Assembly: GCA_025642075.2 (NCBI GenBank)
Contig: JAODUO010000533.1
Coordinates: forward strand, 411,001 to 475,000
Origin: Ridgeia piscesae
Lineage: Eukaryota > Annelida > Polychaeta > Sabellida > Siboglinidae
DNA length: 64,000 bases
Direction of reading: 5' to 3'
Shown here: positions 11,879 to 23,800 of the stretch, piece by piece
Layout: each line of letters starts with the position of its first letter
Numbering within the stretch: the stretch's first letter is position 1
The notes under the pieces: generated by a model
What the model was told of the DNA's origin: nothing
Seen by the model: the letters and a program-made list of their open reading frames with translations, nothing else
Database searches by the model: none
Position numbers and translations under genes: made by a program

Positions 11879-14800
11879 CTGCAACAAAGATGGGCGAGAT
11901 AAGCAAACTGTGGCCACATTTTTGTCACTAAGTTAACTAAAAACAAACCAGAAGACTCGATTAATATTTTAATGTGCCTAAATGTACGTGATAGTTTGCA
12001 AGTACTGTAGCAATAGGGACAATTTCCTGTTTTCTCTATACACGTATGGAAATATTTGTTACCTACAGCTCAATTACGAAATAATATGGAATTAAGAAAG
12101 GAATTATTATTCCACTACTTTCACTTTGACTGATTCTTGAACTGGATTCAACCTTCGATTTCAATTCCAGAATTTCAACCATCTGGGCCCAGTTTCATGG
12201 AGAGTACTTAAGACGTTGTAGCGTGCGATAACCCGTCGAAAGCCTAAAACGTCGTAAAGTTATGCTAGTTGCGTATCACGAGTCTGCTCCATAGTTGCAA
12301 TTAGCTGCACCATGTATGTAGTAGGCGTAACTTTATGCTAGTTGAAATATGTACGGTATGCTCCCGAAGTTGAAATATGTACGGTATGCTCCCGACACAC
12401 CCACTCTCAACATAATTATTTTTAATGTTTACACTGGATATCCTTTACATTCATCATAGCTTCCCATTTGCTATACGAACCACAAAGGTGGCAGCTAGAA
12501 AGAAAAAGGTTGACTATTCGTTGTTAGTTTCGACCAGTAGACCGCGTAATTGCACGTAAAGTTACACGGCTTTATGAAACTGGGCCCTGGTTGGGAAATA
12601 AAGTCGCTCAGCCCACAAAGGATATCTGAACGCAGCAGGGTCAAATAAATATTGTCTAACCTGTCATGAAAGACACCCGTTGAAAAGAACAGCTGTCCTT
12701 AATGAATGGACAACCATCTAATTATGTTAACACCACCCTTGCCTTCTAATTGCTAACAAAACGATTACACATCTGGGCCATATTCTGGAAGTTCCCACCA
12801 AAATACGAACACATAACCAGTGAATTACATTTAGTTAAATAAACATTTGTAGGTTTTGTATTTACATACAACTGCAGCAGGATCGTGATATCCTTTTCAT
12901 ACTACAAACGAGTTTCGAGCCAGATTAGTTAATGCGCATTAACTAACACGGAGTAGTTCTTATCAACTAATGTGGTTCTTTTAATTAATGGCCACATCAT
13001 GATGCAAAATTCCCTAAAGTTGGTGGACTACTTTAATCTTATTTATCTCTCTGATTCTGTTTAGATTTTGTACTGGGAATGTTCCACAGCAGTGACCCCG
13101 GTTTCGCACCAGATTAAAATGCTAGTGTCAACGGGGTTATACCCTCACTGGGCACCTACCTGACATGTCATCACAAGGGTATCTACTCCCATTTGACTGA
13201 TGACAGCGAAGGTAGGTATGTGTTGACAGCCCTGACTGTGGAGACATGTGCCTTCGTGCAGGTTCTGTTGGATGTACGGCAGTGTGACACAGTCCTGCTG
13301 TAGACACATAAACATGATCATCTATGGCATTTGTTACTTATCTACACATACTTATCAATACCAGTCTACAATTATAGTTGAATCAAATGAACCAATTGTT
13401 ACTTCAGAACAAATCTTACATTTCTATGGTTAGTTATGACATACAATAAATGTAACCTTCTTGAAAATGGAAGATGGTATCCAAAATGGAAACGATAGAC
13501 CTCTCAGTTAAGACCATGAACTGGCAGATGCACTAAAAGATTGTAGCATCCTTGAATAATTTCCAGCTTAAATTTAGTTCAACAGCACATTTCTGACAAA
13601 TATTTTATTAGTTTAATATTGAAGTTTAATCAACTGAAACAAATGTTAAATTACAATAACTATATTTTACTGTTTTTTATGATTTATAGTAAACATAATT
13701 ATATTTTTCCAAATAAATATTTATATGATTTAGGATACAGAGTATATAGATGTACCAAACACGTATACATATTAAGTAAGATTAAGGCCCAGTAAAGCAT
13801 TTATAAAATAATACAGAAATACAGCAAATCGCAGTGCAATTACAGAACCATGTTACAGTTTATGTGTACATTTTCATCAGTTAATCACACAATTTCAACC
13901 ACAGAAATTAGTATTCTTTCATTTATAGCCATAACTGCATAACCAGCATATTAATTTTATAAACTTGTAAAATGTGTGGTCCCATTCCCCAAATCTAGTG
14001 TCCTGGTGTTCAGAGCGTTAATCACCAATAGGTACCAAATACACATGTCAACTCAAGAATACATACCTCTGTGTCAATCCTTGCTCCACACTGGCAGTAT
14101 ATGACACCTCTGTCTATAGACAGGGCATTCCTGAAACAATAGGAAACAGTACACAATGCAAGTAATGCCACAAACAAACAAAAGTATGCTGAACAATGTG
14201 AAGAGTGCCATCAAATCACATGGTTCAAATGGCTATTTTTGCAGTTGATTAACTTTTCTTCTGTGATGATTCGATAGATTCAACATGAATACACAAGTCT
14301 CCATAAATGCATCCAATACATGGTGTTATGTTAGATGAAAAATCGGCATTTACAGAGCATGTTACAGCCGTACAAAAGAAGTCTCAGCAGCGACTGCACG
14401 TTCTTCGAAAGTTACGAGCTTTCTACGTTGATCCACTACTTCTTCTACGCCTTTACCGTACCATAATTGAGCCTCTCTTAACCTACTGCAGCATTTGTTA
14501 CTACCCTGCTCTTTCTGTGAAAAACCGTAACAGGCTTCTGAAAATCTCACGTTTCTGCCAAGATCATTGACTGTGCACCAAAGCTCTCTGAAATAATCGA
14601 CCATGCAATTTTGAAGAAAGCTCGTGCTGTCGCTACTGAGTCTGATCACCTGCTCTCTACGTTCTTCCATCTCAAAGGAGATACTGTTGTATAAAATGTA
14701 AAACATCTCGCTATAACAGGAGTTTTGTGCCGGTGGCCATTAGAATGTTGAATGCTAAATGAGTCACGTTGATGTCACCCGGTTGAATTGTTCTTGTAGT

Positions 14801-17800
14801 GGATACATCTGGATATTCATTTGCATTTTGTTGTGACCATCCCATATATTTTAGATGTGATCATGAGTTGTAAAATGCATATCCTTTTTAAGGACAATAA
14901 AGTGATTTGATTTGAATACGGTTCTACTTCTTGTACAAAGAAAGAGACACAGTTGGCATTATTCTGCCATGCTTACGGCGCGACAGGAAACCTCACAAGG
15001 TCACATGTTAGAGAGGATTTCTGTATCTAAATGCTACCTATTACATACAAAATTAGCCACCATAGTACTTTGTAATAAACAGGAAGTCCACTGTGTGGAA
15101 CGTAATAACATGGGACACCGTTGAAAATGAAAGGTACTGCAGTTAACCCTGTATTGCCAGTAAATATTGTTTTCGCATTGAAACATGTTCTGTGATAGAA
15201 TCTTTCAAATTACAAACAGTGTTACAGGGAACAGTAACAACACAATTTGCCGTCCACCACATCTATTGTAGCCTTAGGAACATTATATCAAATAATAAAT
15301 AAAAATGTACGAACGACCATCCTCCTTTTAAATGCAAGTGTCATTGGGTGATAGTTTACCCATTGTGATTACAACAAACTGGCACACAATTTTGTCAATT
15401 GTAATACTTTTTCGTCAATTGTAATACTTTTTACATTGACTGCCACCAATAGATCACACCAGTGTCGCCATCTAGCAATGTTCTTGGAATGACCACTTAC
15501 CAACCACATATCTAACAGATCACCAAAACTGGTTAAGTTAAACAGATGATTGATTATGAAAATTAAACCAGTTCCCAGGTGTACCTTTGACATAGTGGAC
15601 AGATGACCTGTGGTGTCTGGACACTGTCCAGGGTAGAGGAGAGTGATGCCTGGTCAAAGTTCATCCCCGCTTCGTACTCGGCAAGAATCAGTCGCTCTGG
15701 AAAAATGGAGCAAGGGGCTGGAGGTAGGCCCACAAAAACAACCTACATTAACCCTGAATCTGTTTCAATAACATTTACTGGGGTCCACAGAGGATCACTT
15801 TGTTTAAACATCAAACAGTTACCCATCCAGTTCAGTTGTAACTTGGCAAATATGTCGACTATAAGGTAAATACTGTGATGGAAGCAAAATAAAAAAATCA
15901 ACAACATGGATAGTAGCAGGGCAAGCAAAAGACATATCTGATTGGCTCATGTGTTAGTGTGGCGACATCTAGCGACCTTTTTCAGTACTAATTCATGTGG
16001 TGTCATCTACTGAATCGTGTTACCGCCATGTTATTTTTGCAAGATTTTAATTCAATTTAATTTAAAAAAAAAATTCCATTGATGATTTGCCACTGATGGC
16101 GAACTCTTTCAAGAACATTCAGTGAAATTCATGACCACTTGAACGTAAACGAACTAATAATTCAAAAACATTCAAGACTTTCGGCGACCTGTGTGAACCC
16201 TGCAGACAACTTACCTTCCCGTATTAGTTCAGCACGAATCTCCTCAAACACAGATATTACTTCATCTATATTTTCGTTGCCGATCTTTTCAAACTGAAAT
16301 GAAAGACAAGACACAATTCAGTACATAACAACGTTAAATCGCTAGTTCTCGTGGATTGGGTGTAGTACCAATACGATGATAGTAAGGTATTCTGTAAAAT
16401 CCAAAAATACTTTGCATTCAGTGTCATCACTACTCTTTGCATTCCAATTGTTATATATCTGGGAGTAATCTTATTACCAGGTCTGGGCTTGGCTCTGGAC
16501 AAGTAATTACCGAACTGGCAAGTCAGACAAGTAAGCTATCCAGAACACTAGTCTGATAGGACAAGTTAACTGAGTCATAAAGATAATATATATATATATA
16601 TCTTGATTGTTATAGTAAAATGATTTAAATATTTGACTTGTTAATATACTGAATTTTAATGGAAGCTACCCTGCAGTTCAATCTTACACACATGGGTCAC
16701 TGTTCACTGTTTTCACTTCACAAGTAGAGCACACACTGTCACCAGATGGTGCCAGTAGTACTTTTTTTTATCCATCTTAGTCACTAGGTGGAGCAACTAT
16801 ACTGGGCTAAAAACTCAGAATTTATATAAGTTTTTGACCATTCTTCGTTAAACAAGAACACAGAGTGCGATCACACTCACAGTAAACACTACTATTTTAG
16901 TAGAATTAGGAAGTTGGTTTCTTTTGAAACAAATAAATATGAATAAGTACAGTTTACTCCTTCCAGACAAGTGCGTCTGGGAGTTAATATCACCGTAGGT
17001 AATTAGGCATAGGTAAAACTGATGCATATTTTTATTCTCTGAGTGTGCCTGTTCGAACAAGAATTAGATGATGCAATATAAAAAATACAAACATATATTT
17101 TTGCCTGGCGTGTCACATCACTAATATGCCATTGCTCAGAGAAATGTCTGAGTAGCCTAAAGCCTGGCGCACATGAGAGCTATCTGCTGAGCTAACAGCC
17201 ATGCGTGCCTGTTTGCTGAGCTGATAGCTCTCGTGTGCGCTGAGCTTTTCATGAGCAGTGCCATGCAAGGCAGTGAGCAAAATATCTATCGTGTTTAATA
17301 TCTATCGGCGCGCTGAACGTGAGCTATGCGCTCATCGAATAAATTAACCTGGCCAATGAAAATCCGTAGCGTTTACAGCATTTCAGATGACACAGCAACA
17401 AAAGGTACAGAATATCTGTCTCGTGACGCTCGTCATCTGAAAGCCCCATTTGTAACAAATCACATGATTATGACTAATGGATACAAGTCAAAACAGTGAC
17501 AAATCCAAAACGGCGACACGCCAAAACCAAAACAGTAACACATCAAAATGGCGACAATCCAACTTGATTTATATATGAAACTTATCCAAAACGCTGTGTT
17601 GACTTGTATCCAAAAGGGCGACACGCCAAAACGGCGACAAATTCAAAACGGCGACATTAAAGATGAACCATTCCATTAATATATAAAGTGATTACTTTCA
17701 AAAGAAATACAATATATAATTCCAAATGTGATAAATATTATATATTATTATATCCTTAAATAGTGCCAAACTCAAAATGTGACAATCGAACAAATTTAAT

Positions 17801-20800
17801 GCGTCATATATCAACACCAATAATTTATATAATGTAACCCATGTAATCAACTGCTGATCACCAGTTTTTGATATAAGTCAAAACGCGTTTTTGGAGAAAA
17901 ATCAAGTTGGACTGTCGCTGTTTTGACGTGTCGCAGTTTTGGGTGTATGGCCGTTTTGGTTGTTGCCATTTTGGATTTGTCGCCGTTCTGAACGGTACCC
18001 AAACTAATCATGTGACTCAAGTATGTTGCAGCTTGCTTACTTCGTGGTCCATATTTTGTGGCAAACTACATCAAGCATTGGCTTCAGCTTTGCCATGCTA
18101 ACAATGCTGATAACGATTATATATTATAACCACATTATAAATGTTGCATGACCTCTCATAAATCAAACAATCCTGCATGCAGTTGTAACTCACAATTGTG
18201 ACCTGTTTTTGTTGAAAAAAAACGTAATTTTAAGAAAACATTCGTTGGAATGTCTGAGTATTCCACGTGTTTCTTTATAGCAGTTTTGACATAATTTGCT
18301 AGGCAACCAGACCACGTGATGGATAAGTCACTTCTTATGAAGCGGTTAGTTCAGCATCTTTCTCACTGTGTCCACTGAACCGTGGCGTGAGCTATCAGCA
18401 GCCAACAGGCATGCGCCAGATTTAATTTTTTTTAACAAAGATCACAACTAGATAAGCCAATTGCATCAACAGTGAGATAACTAATGTTAAACTTTCAGCC
18501 AATACTTGGGAACAACAAACTGGATCAAAGTTGCTAACGCAGAAGATAAACACTCACATTTAGTTCTTCGCTGGTGTTGGGTAATGTTGGCAGCTCTGCT
18601 TGCTCCATATGAAGCGTCTGCCATTCCTCCAACATCAGTGAGTTCACGAGGTCATTGCTGGGGTCAGAGGCCGTTGCCAGTGATGGCCGGTACCGGCCAA
18701 GGAATGTGTCCCGACTCTTCTTCAGTCTTTCACGACATCGCTGGTAGACGAAACAAAGTGTGTTTTACTGACTGCATCTGCACAACACGTATACTACGCT
18801 GCATAGCTTTATGTAGAGACCCACCCACCCGTCATTTGGATGGGTAAAAACAAATATGGTGGACAGATAAAAAAGGTCTTCCAAAACCATAGATATTGTT
18901 AGTTATGCCTCAAAGGTGAGTGTAAATGGTGTCACATGTGTGTTTGTAGTCCATTTTCACTCACTTTCAAGGCATAACTAACAATATCTATGGTTTTGGA
19001 AGACTTGCACCTTCATTTTTTAACCCGTCCACCATATTTATACCCGTCTAAATGACGGGTCTCTACATAAAGCCATGAACTACAGGCACAATTAGTAAAC
19101 TCTACATTGCTATTCTTCATTTGTTACATGAAATACAGAATCAGGTCACTACAGAAAACACTCTGAAAAAGTAATTTACAACAGACTACGACAAGCTGAC
19201 AGTAAGGTTTGGCATCAAATGGCCCGGTGGCACAGTCATGTAAATACTGTACCTGACACAAACACAGGTTGTTTCAACGTGTCCCAACAAAACATAAAAA
19301 ATATGCAAACATCTTTAATTGTGCAAATGCAAACAGTGGAATTTGCTGTGTATCAAAAACCAGTAAGAAGACATATACATTATTATAGGGTTCTTAATTT
19401 TTTTCCATCTTGGAGGTGTGAAGAATTCTGACATTTGTGATACTTGACAAAGATCATAATTGTGTCTTCATGTGTAATTGCAACATATATATTAAGACTT
19501 TAATGTAAATACATTATAGAAACTGATTTCATTCAGTTACACACACTGATCTACGTGTATATTACAGATAGATACAGATTATGAAGATCGGCAGGTTTGT
19601 GGATCATCTAAAGTTAACAAACTGTATCAACAAGAGGCAAGACACAAGAAGACAGTAAGGCAGCTGTTTTTTTGTCTGGTAAAAGCAAGGATTTATGTAA
19701 CCCTTGGGCTTGGCCAGTGTTGTCCAAATGGACCAGCCAGGGCAGCTTTTTGTGGTCCTGAAATCTAGACACCTGTAGTTCAGGTTCAGCACCAGACAGC
19801 AAGACCCCAGATTGCAATTATCTCATTGGTTTCATTAAGTAACAAACAAAATCCAGCCAGTCTGGGACATGTAACAAGTCTGCCTCTGCTTATCTGTTAT
19901 TTCTATTTGTTGTTCCCTCTGACATTTATAAATAAATCTATGCTGACAGCACAGTGCCATGTGTGCCGCTGACACAGATCATTGGAGTAACTTTTTAGTT
20001 GCTTTAACAAAGAAATTATGAGTACTTTGTTACATTTAAAAAAAGCACACACATTTGTACTTCATTACAAGTAAAAGTACTTCCAAAAAAATGTACTTTG
20101 TTATATTTCGGCTCTGATCAAAACAGAGATGGAGTAATCGTACTCATATTTTTTGAGTACTCGTACACGAAGAAGGAACATAATCGTACTCGTGTACATT
20201 ACCAAAGTAATCGTCCTCACGATTACATTTTTTTTCATATGAACAGTTGCAAGCAAATATATTAGACAGATAAATGGCAATATTAGAAGTAATCTAATAA
20301 ATGTAATAATAATCAAGGTATTAATTTTCTATTACTGTTGAGCATTTCAGTTAAATAAATATTCAGTCAGATTTCCCTAATTAATACCTTCTCTTTCCAG
20401 AGAAGACACATCTCCTCACCCTCCTGCTTAGTACAAAGTACAAGTTATCTGTACTGTTTGCTCTGTCGGTATGGTGTGAATGTCTGGGCAGTTAGCTGCT
20501 AAATCCATGTCCATTATGTTTAAGTGTAAACTGTAAACCTGTCTAAAACCCCAACTATTCTGTTTGTCCCATCTGATATGACATATTTGATTTGGATATT
20601 ATTGCTAACATGATCCCTAGGATTTGAAATGTTGTTATTGTATATTTTGTATTTGATCATGTGTATTTGACATTTAAAAGGGGACATTTGATATTCTTAA
20701 ATGCAATTTGTTACAGTATCATTATGATACCTCATCAATAACCTTTAGTTTGTATTATCATGATATATGGACATCTTGAGTATCAATCCAGTATTAAATG

Positions 20801-23800
20801 GTTCATTCAACACATGAGAAAGTAATCTGATTATTAATAATAACAATAACATCTGGATAGCAGTTATCAGTTATAACACTAGATATTGGCACAGCAACAG
20901 AAAAAGAATGACACCTGATTCCATGGAGGTCGCCTTTATGGTAGAAACAGGATACAGTGTATCATGATTACATTCTAAAGTAATCGTACTTGAGTACATT
21001 CTAAAGTAATCGTACTTGAGTACATTCTAAAGTAATCGTACTCGAGTACATTCTAAAGTAATCGTACTCGTACACATTTGTTTTCTGAGTACTCGTACTC
21101 ATGTTCAAAGTAATCGTACTCGTACTCATGTACATTTGTATTGTACTCACTCTGGATCAAAAGCACTTCATGGTTTGATTGTGCCTGCCCGAGCCTCAAT
21201 GACACGCCAACGTTTTACCCTGTCATAGCTTTATGTAGAGACCCGTCCAGTCCAGAGATGGAGTGATTACAATACAAATGTACTCGAGTACGATTACTTT
21301 GAACATGCATGAGTACGAGTACTCAGAAAAGAAATGTACTCAAGTATGAGTATGATTACTTTACAATGTACTCGAGTTCGAGTTCAATTACTTTAGAATG
21401 TAATCATGATTACTTTCATGATTACTTTAATGAATATCCTGTTTCTAACATAAAGGCGACTTTCATGGAATCCATAGGTGTCATTCTTGTTCTGTTGTTG
21501 TGTCACTAATGTTCTAACTGATTACTGCTATCCACTATCCAGGTGTTATTATTATTAATAATTAGACGACTTTCTCAGGTATTTGGATGAATCATTTAAT
21601 GCTGGATTAATAATTTAATTTATGGTTTCTGAATCAAATACAAATGGGAGGCATTTAAGAATTTCAAATACACATGATCAAATACATTACAATAACAACA
21701 CTTAAAAACCAGGGGGGCATATTCAAAAGAGTATCCAATTCAAATATGTAGTATATCAGATGGGTCCAGACATGGGGTCAAATACATTTGTATTTGAAAG
21801 TATTTAAATACTTGTTAAGTATAAATTTGTATTTGATGTTTAAGAATTAAAGTATTTGTATTTAAATACTTTCCTAAAGTATGACTTTTTTCAAATATGT
21901 TTTCAAATACATTGTCAGTATCAACATTTCTTTTTCACTGTCACATGTAATGCCTGCCAAACTGATTACCTTAATGCACTGCAACTTCACCCAACAGTGC
22001 TAATTACTGATGAAGACACTTAACAGCAGGCTTCCCCTGGCCCTGTAGTGACCACAAGCCAGAGGATGGATGACCATAGGTCAATATCCCCTTTTGTTCT
22101 TTATTCAGGCTTCAATTTGGCACCAGGTTATTCTGGTTTCCTGGCTGACTTTAAAGTTGAGCCTTCCTCACAACATCTTAGCAATGGTTAGCAGTGTCTC
22201 TTCTCAGGGCAACATAGGCATTATATTATTATGGACATCCTGGCTTAACATACAAACACCATATTTTGGCCGTTACCTCTTTCAGTCAGTTGTCACTGTG
22301 ATGCAGTTAGCAATAACAATACTCCCTAGCAAAACTGTAGATATTGTTAGTTATGCCATGAAAGTGAGTGAAAATGGTGTCACGTGTGTGTTTGTAGTCC
22401 ATTTCAGGTCATCAGATACATTTAATAGTTTGTAAACTGGCTTAACAGTTAACATCCATGTGTCCGTCCACCAAAACTTGTGTGACTGGCAATAATTTTA
22501 TCCTGCATAAAGCCCTGTACACTGCTAGGATCCAGGATGAGGCATATATGATACCATGATTAATGTCCATCTAACCTCTGATACCAGTGTATCACTTTAT
22601 GACTAGCCATGACAGTCTAATGTAAATGACACACCTTTTGCTACACTCTCAAAAACTGGTCTATACAATAAACAGCCTTTTAAGATGATTCTTCCTGTCA
22701 ACATACTATGCACTACATTTTTATTATGCAGAAATATGTTGAGATTGCCCGTCTCCCTAGCCAAATAGTTCTAATACTGTTTATTGGGTGAATAATTAAT
22801 GATGTGCTTCCAATTTGTCAATGAGTGAGTGAACACAAAATATGAAAAGGGTTTGAAATTAACGACAGTCCATTAGTCCAAGACTGCCAGATTGTGCATG
22901 GGACGGGTAAATATTACAACTGGCCAGTCCTGTGGACTACCAACTTCCATTGACACCAGAATAAACAAATTTGACTTAATTTACTCAACTGGGTGTGGAT
23001 AGCTGAAAGCTGAAAGAGATGGGGCTGTCCTAGGGTGAGGCCCTGGCCTCAGCAAAAGACAGAACCTTGTGGCGAAGCATTGTTGTGGCCTTATGTCCCA
23101 CTGGAGACAAAGAGGATAAGTAAGTTAGTAAGGGTGTGGATAACTGGTTCAATACCCACCAAACGTTCAAGTCTTGTAGAACAAAGTGCAATCCGTTCAC
23201 ATCTATACAAGTAACGTCCATCCATACATCTTGTTTGTAAATTTATGTATGTTTGTTAAGTATTAAAAATTGAGGCATATAAAAAACATACTACTCTTCT
23301 AAATTAATATACTAAACTTGTTTATTTATGTCCCCCACCATGAAGGCTCAGTCTAAGTACACATTTTGCATGTAAACATTATATTTTATATATATATATA
23401 TGTATAGTCTATTTGGTGAATTATATCTGATGATTTGTTAACTGTTAGTGAAAATAACATGTTTTTGCTAGTGTCTTATTGAATGCAATTTATTCATTTT
23501 TATCGTCCTAAAGCCATATACGTCACATATATAAAAGTCAATTTACCTCTCTGGATTGGCATTTCTGAAACTTAACATACATGTATGACATGTTCTAATC
23601 ACGTGGACTAGTAGTAAAAAAAGTTAGTTTCTACCCCTGTAATAAGTCCTATAGTAAATACATGCCTAGTCAGTGTAAACACATGGCCAGTTGAGGTGCG
23701 TTTTATGGCCTGAAAGAAACTACAAACACATTTAAACCCATTTGCAAAGCACCACCGACAATATTTATGATTTCTGAAGACTTCCCCCCTTTTTACTATT

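Larger units (their letters stand above)
21223..22512. mobile_element. Copy of the palindromic MITE split by nested insertions
   Basis: GTCATAGCTTTATGTAGAGA (21221) matches the outer end of the MITE at 18802. The remainder (AGATATTGTTAGTTATGCC, GTCACGTGTGTGTTTGTAGT, and the end GCATAAAGCCCTG) appears at 22335-22512. Between them lie the inverted hAT-like copy (21253-21763) and a CAAATACTT-rich repeat (21770-21915). The break is inside the left arm. Confidence 0.6.
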
